A DNA stretch of 64,000 nucleotides, from positions 2,976,001 through 3,040,000 of the forward strand of contig NZ_JAUFQR010000001.1 in NCBI RefSeq assembly GCF_030409875.1, in the 5' to 3' direction. The stretch is from Chryseobacterium tructae. GTDB taxonomy: Bacteria; Bacteroidota; Bacteroidia; Flavobacteriales; Weeksellaceae. A model generated the notes under the pieces. The model did not search any database. It was not told the DNA's origin and saw nothing but the letters and a program-made list of their open reading frames with translations. This document shows, in pieces, positions 45,230 to 53,893 of this stretch; the first letter of the stretch is position 1, and every line of letters starts with the position of its first letter. A program made the translations under genes and the position numbers.

Positions 45230-46018
45230 ATGAAAATAAAAGACACAAAAAGCAAAGAAACACTTCAGGAACTGATCGACACAAAAGATTTTGTTGCTCA
45301 TATTTCTGTAGACTGTACGATATTCGGCTTTCACAATAATATTCTGAAAGTCTTGCTATTAAAGTATCACGATCTGGATCTATGGTCACTTCCGGGTGGT
45401 TTTGTTTTCAATGATGAAGACCTTCGGGAAGCTGCAGAACGGGTTTTGTATGAACGAACTCACCTTAAAGGGTTATTTTTAAAACAATTCCATACGTTTG
45501 GAAGAATAGACCGTACAGAAAATAACGTTCACCAGATCCTGCTTAGAAATAAAGGAATAGAAGTTCCCGGGGATCACTGGATCTTTCAAAGGTTTGTTAC
45601 TGTAGGATACTGCAGCCTAATTGATTTCTCAATGACCAATACTTTTCCGGATGCTTTTAATGAAAGCTGTGAATGGTTTGAAGTGAACAATCTTCCCAAG
45701 ATGGCATTCGACCATGACAGAATTATAGAAACCGGACTGGAATACCTGAGAATGAATATCAATACAGAAGTAGCAGCCAGTAATTTATTGCCTGAAAAAT
45801 TTACGATGAAGGATCTCCAGGCTCTTTATGAAACAATTTTAGGACAAAAATTCAGAAGAAATAATTTCCAGCGAAAAATATTAAGCCTTAATATCCTGGA
45901 CAGGTTAGAAAAATTATACGATGGGTCTGCGAACAAAGCTCCCTATCTGTATAAATTCAAAACCAAGGTACACAATTCCACCAATCAGTATCCTATCTCC
46001 AATGATGAGGAGGCGTAA
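45230..46018 (+). CDS. NUDIX-fold transcriptional regulator (NrtR/AraR-like), probable PUL regulator
   Basis: The 262-residue protein has an N-terminal NUDIX fold and a C-terminal winged helix (FTMKDLQALYETILGQKF, RRNNFQRKILSLNIL). The NUDIX box, GGFVFNDEDLREAAERVL then YERTHL, keeps Gly, Glu and Arg but replaces the catalytic Glu after Arg with Val and one of the paired Glu with Arg, so hydrolysis is unlikely. This matches NrtR- and Bacteroidota AraR-type regulators that use the fold to sense sugar or nucleotide ligands. Coupling to the sugar transporter and divergence from susC suggest it controls beta-glucan use. Confidence 0.85.
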   Translation: MKIKDTKSKETLQELIDTKDFVAHISVDCTIFGFHNNILKVLLLKYHDLDLWSLPGGFVFNDEDLREAAERVLYERTHLKGLFLKQFHTFGRIDRTENNVHQILLRNKGIEVPGDHWIFQRFVTVGYCSLIDFSMTNTFPDAFNESCEWFEVNNLPKMAFDHDRIIETGLEYLRMNINTEVAASNLLPEKFTMKDLQALYETILGQKFRRNNFQRKILSLNILDRLEKLYDGSANKAPYLYKFKTKVHNSTNQYPISNDEEA

Positions 46019-46146
46019 AATATAGATTTTATCCCGAAAACAGGAAAAATCAGGATTATCTGTTTGAAAACCAGCCTTTAGATAAGTTTTCAAAAAAATT
46101 TCTCAAACACCACGAAAAATGTTATTTTTAACAAAATCAAAAAATC

Positions 46147-47325
46147 ATGTCATATTATCCTCTTACAAGCATCCCTGATTATTATGGAATTGATGCTTTA
46201 CTTACTGAAGAACACAAACTGATTCGTCAATCTATCAGAGATTGGGTTGAAAGTTTTGTAATGCCGCAGATTGACCAGGCAGCACAAAATCATACTGACC
46301 TTCCTGGCCTTATGAGAGAATTAGGAAAAATCGGAGCATTAGGTCCGTATATTCCTGTTGAGTATGGTGGTTCCGGATTAGATCAGATCTCTTATGGTCT
46401 TATTATGCAGGAGTTGGAAAGAGGAGATTCAGCAGTACGTTCAGCAGCTTCAGTACAAAGCTCTTTGGTAATGTTTCCCATTAATGAGTTCGGTTCTGAA
46501 GAACAAAAAATGAAATATCTTCCGAAACTGGCTGCTGGAGAAATGATCGGTTCTTTTGGATTGACAGAGCCTAACCATGGTTCTGACCCAAGTTCTATGG
46601 AAACCTACTTCAAAGATATGGGCGACCATTATCTTTTGAATGGTGCTAAAATGTGGATCACCAACTCTCCTCTTTGCGATATTGCTGTAGTATGGGCAAA
46701 AAATGAAGAAGGAAAAATACAGGGATTAATTGTTGAAAGAGGAATGGAAGGATTCACAACTCCGGAAACACATAATAAATGGAGCTTAAGAGCTTCCAAA
46801 ACAGGAGAATTGGTATTCAACGATGTAAAAGTTCCTAAAGAAAATTTACTTCCGGGTGTTACAGGATTGAAGGGGCCTTTATCTTGTCTGAATTCTGCCC
46901 GATATGGAATTTCATGGGGAGTAATCGGAGCGGCTATTGATTGCCACTGTACTGCTGTTCAGTATTCGAAAGAAAGAAAGCAGTTTGGTAAGCCAATCGG
47001 TTCTTACCAGCTTCAACAGAAAAAATTAGCTGAATTCTTAACAGAGATTACCAAAGCTCAGTTATTATGTCTTCAACTAGGAACTCTTAAAAACGAACAT
47101 AAGGCAACCCCGGCACAAATATCAATGGCTAAACGTAATAATGTAAAAATGGCGATTGACATAGCAAGAGAATCAAGACAGATCCTTGGAGGGATGGGTA
47201 TCATGGGTGAATTCCCAATGATGAGACATGCTGCCAATCTGGAATCTGTGATTACTTATGAAGGAACTCACGACGTTCATTTGTTAATCACCGGTTTAGA
47301 TATTACAGGTATTAACGCTTTCTAA
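46147..47325 (+). CDS. gcdH: Acyl-CoA dehydrogenase, glutaryl-CoA dehydrogenase-like
   Basis: The 392-residue flavoenzyme has the acyl-CoA dehydrogenase pattern: FGLTEPNHGSDPSSM in the middle domain, KMWITNSPLCDIAVVWAK, CLNSARYGISWGVIGAA and the C-terminal RQILGGMGIMGEFPMMRHA. The catalytic base is Glu at about 372 in ITYEGTHDVH, the position and context seen in glutaryl-CoA dehydrogenases. Members oxidise and decarboxylate glutaryl-CoA to crotonyl-CoA in lysine and tryptophan breakdown. Assignment to GcdH over other short-chain dehydrogenases rests on overall resemblance. It is monocistronic and followed by a terminator. Confidence 0.85.
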   Translation: MSYYPLTSIPDYYGIDALLTEEHKLIRQSIRDWVESFVMPQIDQAAQNHTDLPGLMRELGKIGALGPYIPVEYGGSGLDQISYGLIMQELERGDSAVRSAASVQSSLVMFPINEFGSEEQKMKYLPKLAAGEMIGSFGLTEPNHGSDPSSMETYFKDMGDHYLLNGAKMWITNSPLCDIAVVWAKNEEGKIQGLIVERGMEGFTTPETHNKWSLRASKTGELVFNDVKVPKENLLPGVTGLKGPLSCLNSARYGISWGVIGAAIDCHCTAVQYSKERKQFGKPIGSYQLQQKKLAEFLTEITKAQLLCLQLGTLKNEHKATPAQISMAKRNNVKMAIDIARESRQILGGMGIMGEFPMMRHAANLESVITYEGTHDVHLLITGLDITGINAF

Positions 47326-47344
47326 ACAAAAAAAATATAGAAAT

Positions 47345-47380
47345 AAGAGTCTGGTCTTTGGATCAGACTCTTTTATTTTA
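47345..47380 (+). terminator. Terminator after gcdH
   Basis: AAGAGTCTG (47345-47353) and CAGACTCTT (47364-47372) form a 9-bp stem, then TTTATTTT. Confidence 0.75.
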
Positions 47381-47484
47381 CTCACATTACAGAGAATTTA
47401 ATATTCAATGAATAATTATTAATGCTTGAATATTTTTGTGAATTTATTAAAGTTACTACCTTAACACTAGTAAAAATTCACGAT

Positions 47485-49440
47485 ATGAAGAAAATAACGA
47501 CTTTTTTAATAGGACTTACAGCGCCATTCTACTTTGCCCAACAGGCTGGTGACGTTGTAAGTGCCGAAAAGAAACTGGATTTAACGCCGCAGGGGGTCGT
47601 TAATTTCATTGCCAATAATCTTGGCGAACAAAATGCCCCTGACTTTGTAAGCTATCTCAATGGTTTTAATGTAGGTTTAAAAGGATATAAAATAACCTAT
47701 TACACCAAAAATGAAAACAACGTTCTTGTAAAAGCGACAGGGCTTCTGATGTATCCTAATGTTAATATGAAGCTTTCCACAGTAGTCTCTGATCACGGAA
47801 CTACCGACAACAGGAATAATGTTCCGTCCAATTTCAAAGGAACTTTAACAGCCGGATTCGTAGTGGAACTTTCTTATGTACTTAATGGCTATATTTTAAT
47901 GGCTCCCGACTATGTAGGGATGGGAACTGGAGATGGTGTACATCCTTATGTAGATTATGCTACTGAGTCTGGTGCAACCATTGATTTTGTTACTGCAGCC
48001 AATAAGGTATTGGCACAATTAGGCATAAAACGTTATGATGAATATTTTCTGGCAGGCTACTCACAAGGAGCACATGCTGCAATGTCTACTTTAAAAAGGT
48101 TAAGTATTTCAAATCCAGGTAATCTGAAATTTAAATATGCTTATATGGGTGACGGGCCTTATGACATGTCTGAAACGACTTTAAAGAAAGGAGTTTTAGA
48201 AAAAGATATTTATCCCTTTAGTTCATTTTTAGCGAACGTACTTCACAGCTGTAATAATACAGGATTTAAAACGTACACTAATGATATTTCAGAAGTCATT
48301 TCTGCGGAATATCTTGATCGATATAATTATCATGTTGTGCAGGATAACGGAGGTTTATTATGGGGACCATTTCTTTGGAGAAAACTGTTTACAACCAATT
48401 TTGTAAACGAAGTAACCAATAATCCGAATCATAAATTCAGACAATGTCTGAAACCTAAAGATGTATACGACTGGTATAATAAAACTCCTATGACCTTGGG
48501 ACATTCTACCGTTGATCTAGCCATTCCGCCAGAGAATACTTCCAAAACGATTGACGTACAACGTGGCTATTATTCGTGGTGGGATCTGAGCAAATACAAA
48601 TTGGATTCTTTCTATTGGGGACCCATCGGCCATGTAGGCGGTATTGTTCCGTTTGTTCTGGCTTCTAATGCAAAATTTAATACCTTAAGAAGCGGCGGGC
48701 TTTTTAATGAACGGGCGGCTATAGGCTCTATTTTTGGAAAACAAGCGGCAAAAGCGTCTGAGGAAGTGCCTCCTCTGTTCTCCTCTCAGTTAAAACCTGA
48801 CCTTGGAAATATGCAGTTAATGGAAGTCACTGATTTTAATAAAGAAAAAGCAGTAAGCAGAGCAGCCACAGACCGCAGTTTATCTTCTTTAAAAGATGGT
48901 GTGTATTTGTTGAAAGTGTCGGAAAACAATCAGAATAAGATGCTTCCATACATTAAGAACACCCCTAAAGAAGTAGCCGAAAATGAAATCGTTCAATCTG
49001 AAAACAATGCCGTTCTAAAATTAAAGATTGATCAAAATGAACTTTCTGCAGTACATATTTTTGATGAAAATAAAAATCTGGTGACAACCATTTCCAGAGA
49101 TCAGTATCAGGAAAAAGGCGGAATCAGCCTACAGGATATGGATGCTCAGAAATATACATTCGAAGTAGTTACATCATATTATAATCTGCAATTCAGTAAA
49201 AATATCGGACACCGTACATTGGAAACCAGTACAGATATCTTTACCCAAAACAAACAGATTAAAGCCAGAGCCAATAATGACATTAAAAATATAAGTATAT
49301 ACCATATTTCCGGAGCGCTGATTCTTCAGCAGGAAGTCAATGCCCAACAATACGAATCAAGAAGTATGGAACCTGGAATTTATGTGGTACAAATGACTCT
49401 TTCTAATGGAAAAACAATCAATAAAAAAGTTAAACTATAG
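47485..49440 (+). CDS. Secreted alpha/beta hydrolase with T9SS sorting domain
   Basis: The 651-residue protein starts at ATG 47485 (MKKITTFLIGLTAPFYFAQQ, a signal peptide); the frame extends 63 bases upstream, with an ATG at 47422, but that would mask the signal. The hydrolase domain (about 60-430) has MAPDYVGMG and nucleophile Ser193 in AGYSQGAHA, with a probable His in WGPIGHVGG. The layout resembles secreted lipases/esterases. The last 80 residues (NDIKNISIYHISGALILQQ...TINKKVKL) form a type A T9SS sorting domain. Substrate is unknown. It is a single gene ending at a hairpin. Confidence 0.82.
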   Translation: MKKITTFLIGLTAPFYFAQQAGDVVSAEKKLDLTPQGVVNFIANNLGEQNAPDFVSYLNGFNVGLKGYKITYYTKNENNVLVKATGLLMYPNVNMKLSTVVSDHGTTDNRNNVPSNFKGTLTAGFVVELSYVLNGYILMAPDYVGMGTGDGVHPYVDYATESGATIDFVTAANKVLAQLGIKRYDEYFLAGYSQGAHAAMSTLKRLSISNPGNLKFKYAYMGDGPYDMSETTLKKGVLEKDIYPFSSFLANVLHSCNNTGFKTYTNDISEVISAEYLDRYNYHVVQDNGGLLWGPFLWRKLFTTNFVNEVTNNPNHKFRQCLKPKDVYDWYNKTPMTLGHSTVDLAIPPENTSKTIDVQRGYYSWWDLSKYKLDSFYWGPIGHVGGIVPFVLASNAKFNTLRSGGLFNERAAIGSIFGKQAAKASEEVPPLFSSQLKPDLGNMQLMEVTDFNKEKAVSRAATDRSLSSLKDGVYLLKVSENNQNKMLPYIKNTPKEVAENEIVQSENNAVLKLKIDQNELSAVHIFDENKNLVTTISRDQYQEKGGISLQDMDAQKYTFEVVTSYYNLQFSKNIGHRTLETSTDIFTQNKQIKARANNDIKNISIYHISGALILQQEVNAQQYESRSMEPGIYVVQMTLSNGKTINKKVKL

Positions 49441-49480
49441 CATCTAATCCTTTTTATATATCATTTTCAAGTTAATTTTG

Positions 49481-49512
49481 GCACTCCAGCAATGGAGTGC
49501 TTTTTATTTTTT
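49481..49512 (+). terminator. Terminator after the T9SS hydrolase gene
   Basis: GCACTCCA (49481-49488) and TGGAGTGC (49493-49500) form an 8-bp stem followed by TTTTTATTTTTTTT. Confidence 0.8.
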
Positions 49513-49831
49513 TTATAGACAATTATATTGATTTCATCTTTCTTTATTTCCTCAAATATTCAATATAAAAATGAAATCTTTGTGTAAAATTCTACATTAA
49601 GTTTTCAATTCATCTCTTTCAACAGAAATAACTCTAACAATACAAATTAGAAATAAAATTAAATATCTCATTTAAAAAACATCACAAAACACTAATAATC
49701 AATAATATAAATTAAAAACATCTAAATTTAAAAGATTTAATAACTATACATCTGGTGTGATCTTATAAATGACATTTGTCAATTATTTTAAATTATTCTA
49801 AATAAAATTAGATATCTTATTTAATGCCTCC

Positions 49832-49839
49832 TACCTTTG
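49832..49839 (+). promoter_or_regulatory. -7 element (TACCTTTG) of the receptor-peroxidase operon
   Basis: TACCTTTGC matches TAnnTTTG and ends 17 bases before ATG 49857. The remainder of the 416-base spacer (49441-49856) is extremely A/T-rich; I see a terminator at its left and no gene, RNA or convincing Fur-type box. Confidence 0.5.
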
Positions 49840-49856
49840 CAAAAGAATAATGCCAG

Positions 49857-52652
49857 ATGATCCATAACGATCCCAAATTCCCTTTTAAAACACAAGTTTT
49901 TACATTTTTATTTCTTTTCACAACCTATTCAACAGTTCAAGCACAAGACAGATCTGCGGTCATTTTATTTGAAATAAAGAATAAACAATCTGAACCCATC
50001 AGAGATTCAGAAATCAAAATTATATCCAGTGAAAATAACTACACTGTGCCTACCAATGAAAAAGGGATTGCTACTCTATCAGTAATTCCTGGTCAGTATG
50101 TGATTGAGATTCGTAAAAATGGGATGATAGAATATTCAGGTAAGTTGTCAATTACCCAATCTGAAACCTTCACATTTTCACTTACAGACAAAATCACATC
50201 TATAGAGGAAGTGATCATTACTGCTAAGGAAAGTAAGGGTCTGACTTCGTCATCTGTGATCAGCCATCGTGCGATGCAGCATTTGCAACCCTCTAGTTTT
50301 ACCGATCTTCTGGAGCTCCTTCCCGGAGGCCGATCTGGAGACCCAGTTTTAAATCAAGTTAATAAAATCAATCTTCGTGAAACTGGAAATCCTGGAAATG
50401 ACTACAACACTTCCGCCATGGGAACTACATTTTTAGTAGATGGTGCTCCATTAAACTCGGGTGCTAATCTTCAATATACCTATGATTTTTTAGATAAAAA
50501 CAATAATGGATTAAAAAGGCGGCTCAATCTCACTAGTGGTGTCGATATGCGAGCTATTTCTACTGATCAGATTGAAAAAGTAGAAATTATGCGTGGTATT
50601 CCTTCTGTCATTTATGGAAATCTTACCTCCGGAATCGTTAAAATCACCAACAAATCAGGATACACTCATTGGAAATCAAGGTTTAAAGCTGATGGTTACA
50701 GTAAACTATTTGCCATCAGCAAGGGGTTTGAAGATAAAAAGCATGGCCTGAAAATCAATACGGGAATCGACTATTTGAATGCTAAATCTGACCCAAGAGA
50801 CCCACTTGAAAATTATAAAAGAATTACAGCCAATTTTGCTCTAATAAAGGAAAAACAACGTAGCCACGGTAACTTCAGATGGCAAACCCATCTTAGCTAT
50901 ACAGGTTCTCTTGATGGATCAAAGACTGATCCGGATGTAGATTTATCACAATTAAACTCTTATGAGGTCAATAATCACCTTTTGAGTCTTTCCAATGTGT
51001 TTAATTACACCAAAAATGAGCCTTCATTTTACAAATCAACAGAGGTTCAGGCTACCATCAATCAAAGATTTGACAAAATAAAGCAAACCAAGTTTATTCA
51101 GCTGGAAAATGCAACCGCTTTTCCTCTATCCAGAAATGAAGGTGAATATGATGGCTACTACCCTACAGCTCAATATATTTCAGACTATAGTGTAGATGGT
51201 AAGCCACTTGATATTTTTGTGAAGATGGTGAATGCTTTTCAATGGGATTTTAAAACCATTAAAAATGAGATCAATACAGGATTTGATTGGCAACTCAGTA
51301 AAAACTGGGGTCAGGGGCAACTATTTGATATTTATAGACCAATAGACCCTAAAGCTACGTTCAGACCACGTGCTTATCGTGATGTACCAGCCTATTCTAC
51401 TGCTGCTTTATTTCTGGAAACCATCAGTACAGCAGATCTTGGCAAACACAAACTTACACTAGCATTAGGAGTAAGAGGAAATTCGATGTTGAACCTGCCG
51501 GCTCATTTTAATATGAACAGGAAGATGTATCTGGATCCAAGAACTAATCTTCAATGGGATCTGCCAACATTTAATTTAATGAATAAAAAGGCTCAGATAG
51601 CTTTAACATTGGGTTATGGTAAGCAGACCTTATTCCCGGATCTTAATCTTCTATACCCTGAATTGATCTATAAAGATGTACAGCAATTGAACTATTTCCA
51701 TTCTAATCCGAATTATAGAAAAGTGAACTATAAAACCATGATCTATAATCCTCAAAATCCGGAAATAGAACCTGCTACCAATGAAAAATTTGAGGCAAGA
51801 ATAGACTTTAGTTTAGGGTTCCATCAGCTATCGGTGACTGTTTTTAAAGAAAAAATGCACAATGCCTTTCGTTCTATGAATGAATATGCGGTTTATCAAT
51901 ATAAAAAATACGATACATCAGCACTCAATCACGATGCGATTACTTCTCCTCCTGATGTCAATACGCTTCTTTATCAAAACTTTACGGAAAATTTCATGTA
52001 TTCAGCACAACGAAATGGGAGTAAAATAGATAAGGAAGGGGTGGAATTTCAGTATTCCTCCAATAGAATTCCTGTTATTAATACAAGGTTTACAGTAAGC
52101 GGAGCATGGTTCCGCACTCAATATGGCAACAGTCTTCCGGTATACAGGAGACCCGATGTATTGATCAACGGCAGACCTTATCCTTATCTCGGACTCTATA
52201 ATGGAATGGAACCTAATTCTGTCAATGAAATCCTGAATACAAACTTGATGATGGATACTTATATTCCAAAATTAGATTTGATATTTTCAAGTTCTTTTCA
52301 ATTTTCATGGTATTCCAGCAGAAAGATGGAATCTATGAGCGGGCTACCCAGTCATTATGTAGATCAAAATGGTAATATTTTCCCATTCAATCCTGATACA
52401 GCCCATGGAACGATCCTCGAAAGACTGATTATGGTTCAGAATGAAGACCGGTATAATGCTACAAGAAGACCTTTAGAAGCTAATCTTAACCTGAAAGTAA
52501 CTAAAAGCTTCAGACACAAAACAGTTATCGTTTCGATGTTTGCTAACAGACTTTTCAGTTATTATGCGCCCTACAATGTGAATGGATTTACTATCAACAG
52601 AAAAGGAGCACAAGATCCCTATTTCGGAATGGAGATCAATTTCAATTTATAA
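49857..52652 (+). CDS. TonB-dependent outer membrane receptor (first gene of DUF4876/DUF6850 operon)
   Basis: The 931-residue protein has a signal peptide (ends STVQAQ), a carboxypeptidase-like regulatory domain (about 31-115, with NEKGIATLSVIPGQYVIEIR), a TonB-box-like SIEEVIITA, a plug domain (FTDLLELLPGG, VEIMRGIPSVIYGNLTSG) and a C-terminal beta-barrel. It is not of SusC type and has no SusD partner. It heads four tightly spaced genes (gaps 20, 1 and 10 bases), of which the next encodes a DUF4876 lipoprotein. Import of a metal chelate or other scarce ligand is the general expectation; the ligand is unknown. Confidence 0.92.
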   Translation: MIHNDPKFPFKTQVFTFLFLFTTYSTVQAQDRSAVILFEIKNKQSEPIRDSEIKIISSENNYTVPTNEKGIATLSVIPGQYVIEIRKNGMIEYSGKLSITQSETFTFSLTDKITSIEEVIITAKESKGLTSSSVISHRAMQHLQPSSFTDLLELLPGGRSGDPVLNQVNKINLRETGNPGNDYNTSAMGTTFLVDGAPLNSGANLQYTYDFLDKNNNGLKRRLNLTSGVDMRAISTDQIEKVEIMRGIPSVIYGNLTSGIVKITNKSGYTHWKSRFKADGYSKLFAISKGFEDKKHGLKINTGIDYLNAKSDPRDPLENYKRITANFALIKEKQRSHGNFRWQTHLSYTGSLDGSKTDPDVDLSQLNSYEVNNHLLSLSNVFNYTKNEPSFYKSTEVQATINQRFDKIKQTKFIQLENATAFPLSRNEGEYDGYYPTAQYISDYSVDGKPLDIFVKMVNAFQWDFKTIKNEINTGFDWQLSKNWGQGQLFDIYRPIDPKATFRPRAYRDVPAYSTAALFLETISTADLGKHKLTLALGVRGNSMLNLPAHFNMNRKMYLDPRTNLQWDLPTFNLMNKKAQIALTLGYGKQTLFPDLNLLYPELIYKDVQQLNYFHSNPNYRKVNYKTMIYNPQNPEIEPATNEKFEARIDFSLGFHQLSVTVFKEKMHNAFRSMNEYAVYQYKKYDTSALNHDAITSPPDVNTLLYQNFTENFMYSAQRNGSKIDKEGVEFQYSSNRIPVINTRFTVSGAWFRTQYGNSLPVYRRPDVLINGRPYPYLGLYNGMEPNSVNEILNTNLMMDTYIPKLDLIFSSSFQFSWYSSRKMESMSGLPSHYVDQNGNIFPFNPDTAHGTILERLIMVQNEDRYNATRRPLEANLNLKVTKSFRHKTVIVSMFANRLFSYYAPYNVNGFTINRKGAQDPYFGMEINFNL

Positions 52653-52672
52653 CAATTTCAAATCAATAAATT

Positions 52673-53892
52673 ATGTTAAAACATTTAGTAAGAACACTCT
52701 TATTATTGTGTGCTGTAGTAAGTCTTGCAGCCTGTTCGTCTGATTCCGATGCCCCCGAGGCACAAGCTCAGACTACTCTAAACCTCAATCTGAGAGTTAT
52801 TCCGGAGAACATTCAGGTACAAGAATACAAGTATCTTACGGTACAATTTAAAGAACTGAACACTGGATTTACAGTTACTCAGGAGCTTAAAAACACCAGT
52901 TTACTGAAAACAGTTCTTCCTATGGGAACTTATCACATTACCGTTGAAGGAAGTATTGTATATGGAGATAAATTCACGCTTATTGAGTCAAAGTAGGTGG
53001 AGTTCAAACCGGAGTGGTTATCAACGGTGCTGAACAAAGCAAAACGATTGATCTCTCACTGAAAGCAGGAAGCGGCGATCTTATTCTTGAGGAAGTATTC
53101 TTCACAGGGACTCAAACCCCACAGGGAGCGATGTATTTTGGAGACCAGTATTTTAAAATCACCAATAATACAGACCAGACATTATATGCTGACGGAATGT
53201 TATTGATACAATCAGCTTTCATGACCAATGAAAAGCAGGATTACAGCCCGAATATCATGGGAACTACATTCTCTGCGGGAGCAATTATTAGAATTCCGGG
53301 TAATGGAACTACTTATCCTGTATTGCCCGGTTCATCGATTATCATTGCAGAAGATGCTATCAATCATAAAGAATTCAACCCTTCGTCCATCAATCTTTCT
53401 CAGGCTAATTTCCAGATTTTCAAAGAAGATTCTGATGATATTGATAATCCTGCAGTTCCTAAAATGATCAATGTATTTGAGAAAATGGTTATTCACACAC
53501 AAGGATATTATGCGTATGCTATAGCACGTATGCCTCCGGGAATCACCGATGAATCATTAATCAACCAGAATTCATACACTTACACCTATAATCTTACTTT
53601 TGGCGGCGAGGTTTATCCTATGGATGGAACAGCTGTTAAAATCCCGAACGGATGGATCAAGGATGCAGTTAATTTAAGTGTACAGGATTCTTTCCAATGG
53701 CTGGTAACTTCTCCTTCTTTGGATATGGGATGGACTTCTGTAACTTCTTTTGATGGTGATAAAAGCCGTTTTGGAAAAGCTGTTCGCAGAAAGGTTATCG
53801 GTAAAACTGCTGAGGGTAAAAATATTTTAAAAGACACCAACAACTCCACCGCGGATTTTGACCATGGTGTAAAACCTTCATTATTCAATTAA
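52673..53892 (+). pseudogene. DUF4876-type surface lipoprotein, single-base frameshift
   Basis: From ATG 52673 the protein has a lipoprotein signal with lipobox SLAAC followed by SSDSDAPE. The frame ends early at 52996 because an A is missing in the AAA run 52990-52992; restoring it joins TLIESK to VGGVQTGVVINGAEQS and gives 406 residues. The C-terminal two-thirds has SGDLILEEVFFTGTQTPQG, DQYFKITNNTDQTLYADG and a lamin-tail-domain-like beta fold, as in DUF4876 proteins found beside TonB receptors. The role is unknown; a ligand-capture lipoprotein working with the receptor is inferred. The next gene starts one base after its stop. Confidence 0.8.
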
Positions 53893-53893
53893 A

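Noticed and set aside
49520..49856. Fur-type operator upstream of the receptor-peroxidase operon
   Set aside because: The spacer is so A/T-rich that partial matches are expected by chance; no convincing 19-bp inverted repeat of Fur type was found.
3773..53892. Programmed ribosomal frameshifting or transcriptional slippage as explanation of the broken genes
   Set aside because: The break sites are short AAA runs in different contexts without a shared slippery heptamer or downstream structure, and the genes are functionally unrelated. Missing bases are a simpler explanation.
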